Assembly (NCBI GenBank): GCA_003560975.1
Contig: PWJA01000153.1
Location: forward strand, 1 to 55,202
Length of the DNA stretch: 55,202 bases
Direction: 5' to 3'
Source of the DNA: Gammaproteobacteria bacterium
GTDB lineage: Bacteria; Pseudomonadota; Gammaproteobacteria; Xanthomonadales; Wenzhouxiangellaceae
The notes below the pieces were generated by a model. It was not told where the DNA came from. It made no database searches and saw nothing but the letters and a program-made list of their open reading frames with translations. Numbering within the stretch: position 1 is the stretch's first letter; each line of letters starts with the position of its first letter. Made by a program: the position numbers and the translations under genes. Below are positions 18,002 to 28,447 of the stretch, piece by piece.

Positions 18002-19403
18002 AGATATCCTCCAGACGTTCAATGTCATCCTCGCCAAAATACGACCCGGTCTGCACCTCGATGATATGGACCTCATCGTCGCCCTTGTTTTCCAGGCGGT
18101 GCAGCTGACCGGCGGCTATGCGCGCCGTCTCGCCCGGCCCGAGCAGCAGCTGTTCCTCGTCGATTCGGACCGTGGCCATGCCGGCAACGACCGACCAGTG
18201 CTCGCTGCGATGCCGATGCCGCTGCAGCGACAACACGCCGCCGGGTCGAACCACGAGACGCTTGACCTTGCAGTCGGGGGCGTCTTCGAGCACCGTATAG
18301 TTACCCCAGGGCCGATGGACCGTCCGATGATAGGTTGCCGACTCATGCTGGGTCCGGCTGAGTTCTTCGACCACTGCCTTGACGTCCTGGGCGCGGTCCC
18401 GGCCGGCGACCAGCACCGCGTCACCGGTATCGATGATCAGCAGGTTGTCCACGCCTACGGCGGCGACCAGGCGTTTCTCGCCCTGGACGAACGTGTTGCT
18501 GGCATCAATCAGGACCGCCTCGCCACGGACTCGATTACCCAGGGCGTCGCTTTCGTAGAGTTCGCTGATCGCCTGCCACGAGCCGATATCGCTCCAGCCA
18601 CAGGAGACGGGCACTACGGCTCGATGGTCGGCCTTCTCCATGACGGCGAAATCGATGGAGTCGGCACGGACCTCGGCGAAAGCGGCCGAATCCAGCTCCA
18701 CCGGCTCGGCCGCACGATCGGTCTGCTCCCAGGTCAAAGAAACGCCGCGACTGATGTCGGGCGCATGCAGCTCGAGGGCGTCCAGCACCGCCTCGGCCTT
18801 GAAGCAGAACATTCCACCGTTCCAGAGATAGCGTCCGGATTCGTAATATCGCCGGGCGGTTTGCTCGTCGGGTTTTTCGACGAACGCGTCAATGACCCTG
18901 CCGTCGCTTGCCAACTCGACTCCGGCACGAATGTAGCCGTACCCGGTTTCGGCGTGCGTGGGGCTGATACCCAGACAGGTCAGCCAGTTCGCGGCCGCCA
19001 GCCGCGCCGCCCGAGCCACTGCCTGTTCGAATGCCTCCTGATCGCGGATCAGGTGATCTGCGGGCAGCACCAGCATCAAGGCATCCGCGCCAAAGCGCTC
19101 GCGCACCCACAGCGCGGCCGCCGCGATCGCCGGCGCCGTATTGCGACCCGACGGCTCCAGCAGAAAGTGGTGGCTGCCGTGCGTGGTCGTTTCCCGATAC
19201 AGATCGCGGGTCAGAAAATAATGCTCTCGACCGGTCACGGTCAGCGTGGTGTCTGCATCGGCCACTCTCAGCGCACGCTGAAGCGTGCTCCCGGCCAGCG
19301 TCTGGCCATCGGCCAGGCGCATGAACGGCTTGGGATGGGCCTTGCGCGAGACCGGCCAGAGACGGGTTCCGGCGCCACCGGAAAGAATTACGGGAATCAG
19401 CAT
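17988..19403 (-). CDS. manC: Mannose-1-phosphate guanylyltransferase/mannose-6-phosphate isomerase
   Basis: MLIPVILSGGAGTRLWPVSRKAHPKPFMRLADGQTL...RPWGNYTVLEDAPDCKVKRLVVRPGGVLSLQRHRHRSEHWSVV; bifunctional GDP-Man PP/cupin architecture. Confidence 0.95.
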   Translation of the reverse strand: MLIPVILSGGAGTRLWPVSRKAHPKPFMRLADGQTLAGSTLQRALRVADADTTLTVTGREHYFLTRDLYRETTTHGSHHFLLEPSGRNTAPAIAAAALWVRERFGADALMLVLPADHLIRDQEAFEQAVARAARLAAANWLTCLGISPTHAETGYGYIRAGVELASDGRVIDAFVEKPDEQTARRYYESGRYLWNGGMFCFKAEAVLDALELHAPDISRGVSLTWEQTDRAAEPVELDSAAFAEVRADSIDFAVMEKADHRAVVPVSCGWSDIGSWQAISELYESDALGNRVRGEAVLIDASNTFVQGEKRLVAAVGVDNLLIIDTGDAVLVAGRDRAQDVKAVVEELSRTQHESATYHRTVHRPWGNYTVLEDAPDCKVKRLVVRPGGVLSLQRHRHRSEHWSVVAGMATVRIDEEQLLLGPGETARIAAGQLHRLENKGDDEVHIIEVQTGSYFGEDDIERLEDIYGRV

Positions 19404-20290
19404 GTTCGGGCTTTCCATTCATTCATGCACTGAGTCAGCGCCTGCTCGACGCTTGGAACCGGGTGATCGACCAGACGTTCCAGGGCGCCCGGCTCGAGCA
19501 CCGACCATCGCGGCCTCTCGGCGCGCTGCGGCCACTGGGCAGACGAGATCGGCTCGATCTCGACCGGCCGTTCGATGAGGCCTCGCTCGACCGCCATTGT
19601 CACCGCCAATTGCGCGAATTCATGCCAGCTCATCTGGCCCCGGTTGACCGCATGGAGGATCCGCGAATCTGTCGTCATGGTACCGCTTTGCAGCACCGCT
19701 TTCGTCATTTCCGCCAGGCTGCCTGCCCAGGTCGGCGAGCCGACCTGGTCGCTGACCACGCGCAATGCCTCGCCGCGGGCCGCGCGGCCGATGATGGCGC
19801 TCAGGAAGTTTCCCGGCAGGCAGCTGTACAGCCAGGCGGTGCGCAGGATGATCGCCCGAGCCCCGGATTCCCGGATGGCCCGCTCTCCGGCCAGCTTGGT
19901 TCGTCCGTACACGCTGGCCGGTGCCGGGGCATCTTCCTCGGTCCAGGCGCTCCGCGGACGGCCGCTGAACACGTAGTCGGTGGAATAGTGGATCAGCAGA
20001 GCATCATTCCGGACGCACCAGTGAGCCAGCTGAGCGGGCAGCCATTCGTTCAGTCTTCGGGCCGCGTCAGCCTCGTCCTCGGCCGCGTCAACCGCGGTCC
20101 AGGCGGCAGGATTGACCAGAATATCGGGCCGCACCTCGCGCAACAGCCTGTCCAGCGCTTCCGGATCCGTCAGATCGCAAGGGCGCGATTCGGCGCCCAG
20201 GCCCGTAGTGATCAACTCACCCAACTCGGCCAGACGAGGCTGGAGGTGCCGGCCAAGCTGACCGTTGGCCCCGGTCAGCAACAGCCTCAC
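19397..20290 (-). CDS. rfbD: dTDP-4-dehydrorhamnose reductase
   Basis: [24 protein letters not shown]...HYSTDYVFSGRPRSAWTEEDAPAPASVYGRTKLAGE; RmlD motifs. Confidence 0.95.
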   Translation of the reverse strand: MRLLLTGANGQLGRHLQPRLAELGELITTGLGAESRPCDLTDPEALDRLLREVRPDILVNPAAWTAVDAAEDEADAARRLNEWLPAQLAHWCVRNDALLIHYSTDYVFSGRPRSAWTEEDAPAPASVYGRTKLAGERAIRESGARAIILRTAWLYSCLPGNFLSAIIGRAARGEALRVVSDQVGSPTWAGSLAEMTKAVLQSGTMTTDSRILHAVNRGQMSWHEFAQLAVTMAVERGLIERPVEIEPISSAQWPQRAERPRWSVLEPGALERLVDHPVPSVEQALTQCMNEWKARTC

Positions 20291-20835
20291 GTGGGCAAGC
20301 GCTCGAGTGCGATGGTGGCCAGGCGCGGCGCGGCCCGATCCTTGCCCGACAGTCCGGCCGGCTTCAGCGGCCAGGGAATTCCGATGTCGGGATCATCCCA
20401 GGCAACCGCGGCGTCGCAGTCGGACCGGTAGGAACGCGTGCACAGGTAGTTGAACGTCGCCTGTTCGCTGAGCACCTGGAAGCCGTGGGCAAAGCCCTCG
20501 GGAATCCACAACTGCTGGTGCTGCTCGCCGTCGAGCTCAATGGCCGTCCAGCGACCGAAGTCCGGCGAGGCCGGGCGAAGATCGACCGCCACGTCGAACA
20601 CTTTTCCGGCACTGACCCAGACCAGCTTGCCCTGCGGTTCCGGCCACTGATAATGAAGCCCCCGCAGCACCCCGCGCGACGAACACGAGGCATTGGCCTG
20701 CACGAAATCCGGGCCAATGCCGTGCTCTGCGTAGCGTTCCCTGCGCCAGGTCTCCAGAAACCATCCGCGATCGTCGCCGAACAGGTTCGGGGTGATCAAC
20801 AGCACCTCCGACAGGTCGGTGGCCTCGACCTTCAT
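20287..20835 (-). CDS. rfbC: dTDP-4-dehydrorhamnose 3,5-epimerase
   Basis: [24 protein letters not shown]...[41 protein letters not shown]; RmlC cupin. Confidence 0.96.
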   Translation of the reverse strand: MKVEATDLSEVLLITPNLFGDDRGWFLETWRRERYAEHGIGPDFVQANASCSSRGVLRGLHYQWPEPQGKLVWVSAGKVFDVAVDLRPASPDFGRWTAIELDGEQHQQLWIPEGFAHGFQVLSEQATFNYLCTRSYRSDCDAAVAWDDPDIGIPWPLKPAGLSGKDRAAPRLATIALERLPT

Positions 20836-21725
20836 GGGCTGACCCGCTGGTCGGCAATCATGCGCAGATAGTCTCCGTACCCGGACGAGGCCAGCGGCTC
20901 GGCCAGGGCCAGGAGCTGATCGCGATCAATCCAGCCCTGGTAATAGGCGATCTCCTCGGGGCAGGCCACGCGCAGACCCTGGCGCGATTCCAGCGTTTCG
21001 ATAAAGCTGGCGGCCTGCTGCAGAGATGCGTGCGTACCGGTATCCAGCCAGGCATAGCCTCGACCCATCCGCTCAACGGTCAGATCGTTGGCTTCCAGGT
21101 AGCAACGGTTCAGATCGGTAATCTCGAGCTCGCCGCGCGCCGAAGGCTCGAGGTCGGCGGCAAAGTCGCAGGCCCGTTCGTCGTAGAAATACAGGCCGGT
21201 CACGGCGTAGTTCGACTTCGGATGCGCCGGCTTTTCTTCCAGCGACACCGCCCGGCCTTCGCGGTCCATTTCGACCACGCCATAGCGCTGCGGATCGCTG
21301 ACCCAATAGCCGAACACGGTTGCCCCCCGACCGCGGTCGGCAGCGCGTGCGAGCAGGTCGCGCAATCCGCCGCCGTGGAAAATGTTGTCGCCCAGAATGA
21401 GACAGGAAGGGCCGCCGGCAAGGAAGTCCCGACCAATCAGGAAAGCCTCGGCCAGGCCACCCGGATGCGGCTGCTCGGCATAGGTCAGGCTTAAGCCCCA
21501 CTGGCTGCCATCCCCAAGCAGGTTTCGGAACAGGGCCTGTTCGTGCGGCGTGGTGATCAGCAGGATCTCGTCAATGCCCGCCATCATCAGGGTGCTGAGC
21601 GGGTAATAGATCATCGGCTTGTCGTAGACCGGCAACAGCTGCTTGCTGATGACCTGGGTCAGCGGGTACAGCCGGGTGCCGGAGCCGCCGGCCAGGATGA
21701 TGCCTTTCCTCTTGATCACGTGCAA
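20832..21725 (-). CDS. rfbA: Glucose-1-phosphate thymidylyltransferase
   Basis: [45 protein letters not shown]; RmlA signature. Confidence 0.97.
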   Translation of the reverse strand: MHVIKRKGIILAGGSGTRLYPLTQVISKQLLPVYDKPMIYYPLSTLMMAGIDEILLITTPHEQALFRNLLGDGSQWGLSLTYAEQPHPGGLAEAFLIGRDFLAGGPSCLILGDNIFHGGGLRDLLARAADRGRGATVFGYWVSDPQRYGVVEMDREGRAVSLEEKPAHPKSNYAVTGLYFYDERACDFAADLEPSARGELEITDLNRCYLEANDLTVERMGRGYAWLDTGTHASLQQAASFIETLESRQGLRVACPEEIAYYQGWIDRDQLLALAEPLASSGYGDYLRMIADQRVSP

Positions 21726-21830
21726 AAACTCTCCAGGGGAACCGGGAATCGCAGAAGGGTAACGCAGATTCGAATTCGCAGGAAGAACCAGCGAGCCGGC
21801 GGCCGGCTGCCCGCAAGAATGGATCCGCGC

Positions 21831-22904
21831 TTATCCGCCCGCGCCGGCGACTTTCTGGCCCACGCCCCTGGAAACGCCGAGCCGCTCGGAACGGTAGCTT
21901 CCGTCACGGATGCGCTGCCACCAGTCGCGGTTGGCCAGGTACCAGTCCACGGTCTCGGCCAGGCCGCGGCTAAAATCGACCGAGGGCGTCCAGCCCAGTT
22001 CGGCGCGGATGCGCTCGGCGTTGATGGCATAGCGCCGATCGTGGCCCGGCCGGTCGGTCACGTACTCGATCAGCTCGCGACGGGGACGGGATGCCGGCAC
22101 GCGCTCATCGAGAAGATCGCACAGCAGATGAACCACGTCCAGATTCGCCATCTCGGCGTTGCCGCCGATGTTGTAGACCCGGCCCGCCGTCCCGGCTTCC
22201 AGCACCCGAAGAATGGCTCGGCAGTGGTCGGTCACGAACAACCAGTCGCGCCGCTGCTGGCCGTCTCCGTAGACCGGCAGGCGTTCCCCTTCCAGCGCGT
22301 TGATCAGGATCAGCGGGATCAGCTTTTCCGGGAACTGGTACGGCCCGTAATTGTTCGAGCAATTGGTGATCATCACCGGCAACCCGTAGGTCCGATGCCA
22401 GGCCCGGGCCAGATGATCGGCCGCTGCCTTGGAGGCCGCGTAAGGTGAATTGGGCGCGTACCGATGCTGCTCGGTAAACGCCGGCTCGCCGGCCTTGAGG
22501 CTTCCGTAGACCTCGTCGGTCGAGACATGAACGAAGCGGAACTCCGGATGACCGCCCTGGTGAAAGTCCAGCGCCGCATCGAGCAGGGTCTGGGTGCCGA
22601 CGACGTTGGTCCGGATGAACGCCCCCGGGTCATCGATCGAACGGTCGACGTGGCTTTCGGCGGCAAAATGAACCAGCGCGGACGGGCGATGCTCTGCGAA
22701 CAGGCGGCCGACCAGCTCTGCGTCGCAGATGTCACCTTCGATGAAGTGGTGGCGGTTCGGGTCCAGGCCGGTCAGGGACGCAGGGTTCCCGGCATAGGTC
22801 AGCAGATCGAGGTTGACGACCGAGCAATCGGTGGCCTCCAGCACGTGGCGGACGAAATTGCTGCCGATGAATCCGGCACCCCCGGTCACCATCAAATCAG
22901 TCAT
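21831..22904 (-). CDS. rfbB: dTDP-glucose 4,6-dehydratase
   Basis: MVTGGAGFIGSNFVRHVLEAT...FVHVSTDEVYGSLK...YAASKAAADHL; RmlB motifs. Confidence 0.96.
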   Translation of the reverse strand: MTDLMVTGGAGFIGSNFVRHVLEATDCSVVNLDLLTYAGNPASLTGLDPNRHHFIEGDICDAELVGRLFAEHRPSALVHFAAESHVDRSIDDPGAFIRTNVVGTQTLLDAALDFHQGGHPEFRFVHVSTDEVYGSLKAGEPAFTEQHRYAPNSPYAASKAAADHLARAWHRTYGLPVMITNCSNNYGPYQFPEKLIPLILINALEGERLPVYGDGQQRRDWLFVTDHCRAILRVLEAGTAGRVYNIGGNAEMANLDVVHLLCDLLDERVPASRPRRELIEYVTDRPGHDRRYAINAERIRAELGWTPSVDFSRGLAETVDWYLANRDWWQRIRDGSYRSERLGVSRGVGQKVAGAGG

Positions 22905-22934
22905 GACATTCCCCCGGAAGGACGCTGGCCAAAG

Positions 22935-23381
22935 TCAAAACGGGATATCGTCTTCGAGTCCCTCAGGGCTTGGCGCCGGGGCCCTGCTGCCCGAATCGGA
23001 TCGGCCGTAGGAGCTGGAAGAGTCATCCATCGCACCGGAGCCGCCGCGGCTGTCGAGCATCTGCATTTCGTTGGCGATGATCTCCGTGGTCCAGCGGTCA
23101 TTGCCGTCGCGATCCTGCCACTTCCGGGTCTGCAGACGTCCTTCCAGGTACACCTTGCCGCCTTTGCGCAGGTATTCGCCGGCGATTTCGGCCAGTTTTC
23201 CAAACAGCACGACCCGGTGCCACTCGGTGTTCTCGCGCTGCTCGCCGGACTGCCGATCCCGCCACGCTTCCGAGGTTGCTACCGACAGGTTGGCCACTGC
23301 GTTCCCGCCGGCGGTATGCCGAGTCTCCGGATCCGCCCCCAGATTGCCGATAAGAATGACCTTGTTGATGCCTCGAGCCAT
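22935..23381 (-). CDS. ssb: Single-stranded DNA-binding protein
   Basis: [42 protein letters not shown]...; acidic tip DDIPF. Confidence 0.97.
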   Translation of the reverse strand: MARGINKVILIGNLGADPETRHTAGGNAVANLSVATSEAWRDRQSGEQRENTEWHRVVLFGKLAEIAGEYLRKGGKVYLEGRLQTRKWQDRDGNDRWTTEIIANEMQMLDSRGGSGAMDDSSSSYGRSDSGSRAPAPSPEGLEDDIPF

Positions 23382-23503
23382 GGCCTGAGCGCTCCTGATA
23401 CCTGCCGTGAAGTTGATCGAAAGTCTAGCACAGCGGCCCGCCAAATCCGCCATCGTCGATTTCTTGCCGTGCCGTAGGAATCCCGCTCGTATAATTGCAG
23501 GCC

Positions 23504-24502
23504 ATGAACGATGTCGCCTCAAACGCCGACGTGCGAACTCTCGCCGAGGTGCTGCAGCTCGCCGCGGCCGATCGCGACCGGGTCGACCGGCTGATCGGCC
23601 GCCGCCTGGCCTCCGATGTGGTCCTGGTCAACCAGATCGGAAAACACATTGTCGGCGGCGGTGGCAAACGCCTCCGGCCGCTCCTGCACCTGTTGTGCGC
23701 GCGCGCCGCCGGCTACCGGGGGAATGACCACATCCAGCTGGCCGCGGTCATCGAGTTCATCCACACCGCCACGCTTCTGCATGACGACGTGGTGGATGAA
23801 TCGAGTCGCCGCCGCGGCCAGAAGACCGCGCACCAGATCTGGGGCAACGCCGCCTCGGTCCTGGTCGGCGATTTCCTGTACTCGCGCAGCTTCCAGCTGA
23901 TGGTCGAGATCGACCGTCTCGACGTCATGCGCATCCTTGCCGACACCACCAACACCATCGCCGAAGGCGAAGTGCTTCAGCTGATGCAGATGGGCAACGC
24001 CGACCTGAACGTCGCCGACTATTTTCGGGTGATCTCGGACAAGACCGCCTGCCTGTTTGCCGCCAGCGCCCGACTGGGGGGCGTCCTGGCCGAGCTCGAT
24101 GCCGCCGCCTGCGAGCGCCTGGCCGAATTCGGCCTGTTGCTCGGCCAGGCCTTTCAGATTGCCGACGACGTGCTGGACTATCGGGCCGACGACAAGGAGC
24201 TGGGCAAGAACATCGGCGATGATCTCGCCGAAGGCAAGGTCACCCTGCCCCTGATCCTGGCCCTGGAGCGCGCCGAACCTGCCGAACAGCGGCATCTGCG
24301 CGAAATCATCGAGTCCGGCGGCTCCCAGAACATGGATCAGGTCCAGCGCATCCTGCATGAAACGCAGGCCCTGGAATCGGCCCTCGGTCAGGCCCAGGAG
24401 CTGGCGGCGGCGGCGGCCGAGAAACTCCGGATCCTGCCGATCACGCCCGAGCGCAGGGCCATGGAAGTGCTGGCCCGCTACGCGGTGGATCGGTCGCTGT
24501 AA
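23504..24502 (+). CDS. ispB: Polyprenyl (octaprenyl) diphosphate synthase
   Basis: [15 protein letters not shown] and [26 protein letters not shown]; first and second Asp-rich motifs of long-chain trans-prenyltransferases. Confidence 0.95.
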   Translation: MNDVASNADVRTLAEVLQLAAADRDRVDRLIGRRLASDVVLVNQIGKHIVGGGGKRLRPLLHLLCARAAGYRGNDHIQLAAVIEFIHTATLLHDDVVDESSRRRGQKTAHQIWGNAASVLVGDFLYSRSFQLMVEIDRLDVMRILADTTNTIAEGEVLQLMQMGNADLNVADYFRVISDKTACLFAASARLGGVLAELDAAACERLAEFGLLLGQAFQIADDVLDYRADDKELGKNIGDDLAEGKVTLPLILALERAEPAEQRHLREIIESGGSQNMDQVQRILHETQALESALGQAQELAAAAAEKLRILPITPERRAMEVLARYAVDRSL

Positions 24503-25815
24503 TAGCCGCTCACGGCCGCTCCAAACTTCCGGCCGCGATCCTCGAAGTCCTTGAAACGCGGAAAACTGGCCGCGCCGGGGCTGAGCAGCACGGTCGCGGG
24601 AGCGTCACCGGCCAGCTCCGCCGCGGACCGTACCGCCGCGGCGAGATCATCGACCGCGACCATCCCGGCCGCGGGTTCCAGACCAGCCCCGGCGAAGGCC
24701 TCGGCGATGATCGGACCACTGTCGGGCATCAGGACCAGACCGTGCAGCGGCCGATCCCGGCAAAAATCCAGCACCGGACGCCAGTCGGCGGGACGCACGT
24801 ATCCGCCGGCGATCAGCACCACCCGCTGCCCGGCCAGGGCCTGCAGCGCGGCCAGGGTGGCGTGCGGCGTGGTCGCGATGGAGTCGTTGATCCAGACCGT
24901 TCCGTCCCGGCGGGCGACCTCTTCCAGACGGTGTTCCAGCGGCTCGAAGCCTTCGAGCGCCGGAACGGCCAGATCCAGCCCCACCCCCAGGCGTCGGGCC
25001 GCCTCCAGCGCCAGGGCGGCGTTATCAAGGTTGTGCCGACCCAGCAGCCGCAGGCGTTCCAGGCGGGTAAGCTCGTGGTCTAGGTCGTACAAGACGTCGC
25101 CGCGGCGCTGAATCAGCGGGGGCTTGTTGCCGAGCAGACGCGCCGGTGCCGTCCGCGTGTGCCGACACAGATTGTCGTCGCGGGCGTTGATCAACAACGG
25201 CGCCCCCCGCAGCAGCGCGACCATTCTCATTTTGCTGGCGTAGTAGTGCCGGCATCCGCCGTGCCAGTCGCCGTGCTCGGGAAACAGGCGCGTCATGATC
25301 CCGAACGCCAGCCGCCCCTCGAGATCGGTCAGCTGGTAGCTCGACAACTCCAGCACCACGAGATCGGCGCTGGTGTCCAGATGGGCCAGCAAGGGCACGC
25401 CGATATTGCCGGCCAGCAGAACCCGGCGTCCGCCGGCCGAGAGCAAACGGGCCAGCATCGAGCTGGTCGTGCTCTTGCCTTTCGAGCCGGTCACGGCCAC
25501 CACCGGAAGGTCCGGACGTTCCGCGAACCAGATCGAGCCAGGATTGACGATGCGCCCGCCGGCGGATCGAAACCCTTCCAGGGCCGGGTGCAGTACGGGC
25601 ACGCCGGGCGAACGGATGAGAATTTCGAAGTCGTCCAGGTGGTGATCGAACGGGCCGACCCGCGCCGGGATGCCTTCGGGAACGTCGCCGGATTCGACCA
25701 GGACGGTCAGGTCGGCAGCGCTCCGGAATCGGCGAATGGCTTCGAAGGCCGCCTTTCCCTCGCGCCCGAAACCAAGCACACCCAGCCGGGCATGCGCCAG
25801 CTCAGCCAGTCTCAT
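24478..25815 (-). CDS. murD2: Mur ligase MurD/MurD2 (UDP-MurNAc-L-Ala--glutamate ligase; likely L-Glu-specific MurD2)
   Basis: AVTGSKGKSTTSSMLARLL..., LELSSYQL, HNLDNAALALEAA, WINDSIATTPHATLAAL; MurD family. The MurD2 call rests on overlap with a murL-like gene. Confidence 0.85.
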   Translation of the reverse strand: MRLAELAHARLGVLGFGREGKAAFEAIRRFRSAADLTVLVESGDVPEGIPARVGPFDHHLDDFEILIRSPGVPVLHPALEGFRSAGGRIVNPGSIWFAERPDLPVVAVTGSKGKSTTSSMLARLLSAGGRRVLLAGNIGVPLLAHLDTSADLVVLELSSYQLTDLEGRLAFGIMTRLFPEHGDWHGGCRHYYASKMRMVALLRGAPLLINARDDNLCRHTRTAPARLLGNKPPLIQRRGDVLYDLDHELTRLERLRLLGRHNLDNAALALEAARRLGVGLDLAVPALEGFEPLEHRLEEVARRDGTVWINDSIATTPHATLAALQALAGQRVVLIAGGYVRPADWRPVLDFCRDRPLHGLVLMPDSGPIIAEAFAGAGLEPAAGMVAVDDLAAAVRSAAELAGDAPATVLLSPGAASFPRFKDFEDRGRKFGAAVSGYYSDRSTA

Positions 25816-27145
25816 CGAGCAGCTCCACCGGAATCAGATGCGGTCCGCCGGGCCGGCAGACGTCCTCCAGCGCCGGCGCCTCGACGTCGCCAAGGGCGGC
25901 GTTGAGCGCCCGCACCACGCCGTGCGCGCGCCACTCGGGGCGGGCGGCCAGGGCGCGAACCGCAGCTCTCGCCTCGGCGGCCTCGCCCACGCACTCGAAC
26001 GGCTTGCGGCCGTCGAGCGCCAGCAAGGCCTGGAAGCCGGCGAGCTGTCGACGATCGGCGAGCAGATCGGCGCCAAAGATCGCGGTCAGTTCGGCGGGGT
26101 CCATGAAGGGGGCCAGGGCCAGAAAGACGAAATGGCATTTCGGGCATTGTCCGCACCAGCGTGAAGTCCTCGCCCCATCGAGATGGAAATTGCGGTTGCA
26201 CGAGGAAAACACGTCGTGAAAACGTCGGAGAGCGGCAAACTCCCTGCATATGGCCAGCTCGCGATCCCGTCGCAGCAGCGAGAAGACGCGCAGATCGGCG
26301 GCGATCCAGGTCCGGACCCATTCATCGAGCATGCGCTCGAAAACGAAGGTCTTGGCAAACTGATGATTGACCGCCCGACCGCCGGAATCGGTCAAGGTTG
26401 CCTCTTCGGCTGACCGCTCATTGGCGAACACCACGTTGCCGAACCCCTGCAGCACGGCCAGCACCACCAGGGCCGCGGCGTTGATGGCGGTAACCGGCAC
26501 GTGGCCATTCCATGCGCCGGCGCGGTTGAACTCGGCCAGGGTCGCATCGAGATGGCGCTCGACGACCAGGTGCTCCCGCCCGGTTCGTCCGGCGACCCGC
26601 TCGATCAGGGGCGCCTGGCCGACCTGGACCGTGACCGCATCCAGACCGCGTCGATTCAGCCTCGACCAGGCCACCAGGGAGTCTTTTCCACCGCCCATTG
26701 CCACCAGATAGCGCGGCTGCAAGGTCTGCTCGACGGCCGCCGACGACGCCTCGGTAGCGCCGCCAAAAACGCCAAATCGCGCTGGCTCCAGGCCGTTGTT
26801 CCAGGCGAATTCGCCCAGCCCCTGCCGGTACAGCTCGTTCAGCCAGGCGGCCTGACGCCGATCCGGGCGGTTGCCGGCGAAATCGACTCGCGCGGGGCAG
26901 CCGGCTTTCCAGTAACTGATGCCGGCAACCCAGTGCAGAAAATCCAGCGCCGCCTCCAGAGCCGGTCGGCTGACCCGGGAATCCATGGTCGTCATCGGAA
27001 AACGGTATCGTTCGGTGAACGAATGCCCGTCCAGCCGATAGCGCAATCGCGCCTCGCCGTCGCTTTCGGAAAACGACCAGCCGGAAAACACGAACTCGCG
27101 GCTGGCGGCCGGGCTCCATCCGGGCGCAGGAACCGGGCGCGCCAT
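25802..27145 (-). CDS. murL: MurL-like UDP-N-acetyl-alpha-D-muramoyl-L-alanyl-L-glutamate epimerase
   Basis: 447 aa with PP-loop-like YLVAMGGGKDSLVAWSRL, NERSAEEATLTDSGGRAVNHQFAKTFVFE, SSCNRNF..., WCGQCPKCHFVFLALAPF; adjacent to and overlapping murD2. Confidence 0.82.
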   Translation of the reverse strand: MARPVPAPGWSPAASREFVFSGWSFSESDGEARLRYRLDGHSFTERYRFPMTTMDSRVSRPALEAALDFLHWVAGISYWKAGCPARVDFAGNRPDRRQAAWLNELYRQGLGEFAWNNGLEPARFGVFGGATEASSAAVEQTLQPRYLVAMGGGKDSLVAWSRLNRRGLDAVTVQVGQAPLIERVAGRTGREHLVVERHLDATLAEFNRAGAWNGHVPVTAINAAALVVLAVLQGFGNVVFANERSAEEATLTDSGGRAVNHQFAKTFVFERMLDEWVRTWIAADLRVFSLLRRDRELAICREFAALRRFHDVFSSCNRNFHLDGARTSRWCGQCPKCHFVFLALAPFMDPAELTAIFGADLLADRRQLAGFQALLALDGRKPFECVGEAAEARAAVRALAARPEWRAHGVVRALNAALGDVEAPALEDVCRPGGPHLIPVELLDETG

Positions 27146-27150
27146 TTCGG

Positions 27151-28305
27151 TCAGGAGTCCGCGTGCTGCGCCAGCGGATCCCCCGGCTCGGGGCGGGCGC
27201 GGGGCCAGGCGCGCAAGACGGCGTTGACCAGGGTCGCCAGCGGGATGGCGAAGAATACGCCCCAGAAGCCCCAGATTCCGCCGAATACCAGGATCGCGGT
27301 AATGATGGCGACCGGGTGCAGATCCACCACCTCCGAAAACAGGATCGGAACCAGGACGTTGCCGTCCAGCGCCTGAATGATGGCGTAGGCAATCATGACG
27401 TACCAGAACGGCGCGGTAAAGCCACCGAAGGCGATCAGCGCGACCAGCGCCACCGGAATGGTCACGACCGCGGCCCCGATGTAGGGAATGATGACCGAAA
27501 AACCGACCAGCATCGACAGCAACATCGCAAACGGCATCCCGAGCAGGCCGAACACCGCATAGGTCACGATCCAGACAATCAGAATCTCCAGAGCCTTGCC
27601 GCGAACGTAATTGGCAATCTGCACATCGACTTCCTTCCAGACCGTCGTCGCAAGCCCCCGGTCGCGCGGCATGTACTTGGCAAACCAGTTGATCAGACGA
27701 TCCTTGTCCTTGAGAAAGAAAAAGACCAGCACGGGCATGAGAACGAGAAAGATCAGCAGACTGACAATGCCCAAAACGCCGGAAAACGTGACCAGCTCGG
27801 TTCCGTACCGCCCGATTTCTGTCCCGAGATTGTCCAGGAGCTGGGAAAGCTGCTCCTGCGAGATCAGGGCCAGTTGATCAGAATCTTCTCCCATCAGGCT
27901 TTCGTCGGACAGCGCGTCCGACGGCGCGGACACGATCTGCGGATAGCGGTCCGGCAAGGTGGCCAGCCAGTCCTGCGCCATGCGAATGTAGCGCGGCAGG
28001 TCAGCAACGATGGCCGTGACCTGACGGGTCAACATCGGCAACAAGCCGAACAGCAGGAAAAACAGCGCCGCCATGAACGCCGCAAACACGCTGATGACGC
28101 TGACCAGACGCGGAAGACCGAACCGTTCGAGACGCTGAACGGCGCCTTCGAGCAGGTAGGCAATGATCAGACTGGCCACGACCGGAGTGAGCATGCGCCC
28201 GAACAGCAGCACCACGACCAGCCCCAGGATCAGAAACAGCGCCAGGATGACCACTTGCGGGTCGGAAAAATTGCGCTGGAACCACTCGTTCAGTCGACTA
28301 AACAT
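27151..28305 (-). CDS. AI-2E family transporter (PerM-like)
   Basis: LTPVVASLIIAYLLEGAVQRLERFGLPR...VGFSVIIPYIGAAVVTIPVALVALIAFG...ALDGNVLVPILFSEVVDLHPVAIITAILVFGGIWGFWGVFFAIPLATLVNAVL; AI-2E/PerM pattern. Confidence 0.92.
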   Translation of the reverse strand: MFSRLNEWFQRNFSDPQVVILALFLILGLVVVLLFGRMLTPVVASLIIAYLLEGAVQRLERFGLPRLVSVISVFAAFMAALFFLLFGLLPMLTRQVTAIVADLPRYIRMAQDWLATLPDRYPQIVSAPSDALSDESLMGEDSDQLALISQEQLSQLLDNLGTEIGRYGTELVTFSGVLGIVSLLIFLVLMPVLVFFFLKDKDRLINWFAKYMPRDRGLATTVWKEVDVQIANYVRGKALEILIVWIVTYAVFGLLGMPFAMLLSMLVGFSVIIPYIGAAVVTIPVALVALIAFGGFTAPFWYVMIAYAIIQALDGNVLVPILFSEVVDLHPVAIITAILVFGGIWGFWGVFFAIPLATLVNAVLRAWPRARPEPGDPLAQHADS

Positions 28306-28341
28306 GCCGGCCAGTATAAGTCCAGTTCGCCTTCGACCCCA

Positions 28342-28377
28342 GCCCGGTAGACCCCTCCCCGTGGAAGGCTACCGGGC
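28342..28377 (-). terminator. Hairpin downstream of the OMP-like gene
   Basis: gcccggtag ... ctaccgggc 9-bp stem between the 28448 stop and 28305 start; no clear U-tract. Confidence 0.35.
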
Positions 28378-28447
28378 ACATCGACAGCAGGAGTGTTGTA
28401 GAGCGGGGATCGTTGGTCAAGGAGCCATCGGGCTCGTCCGCGTTGCC

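Noticed and set aside
17535-19433. 632-aa plus-strand ORF
   Set aside because: Antisense to DUF1684 and manC genes; shadow ORF.
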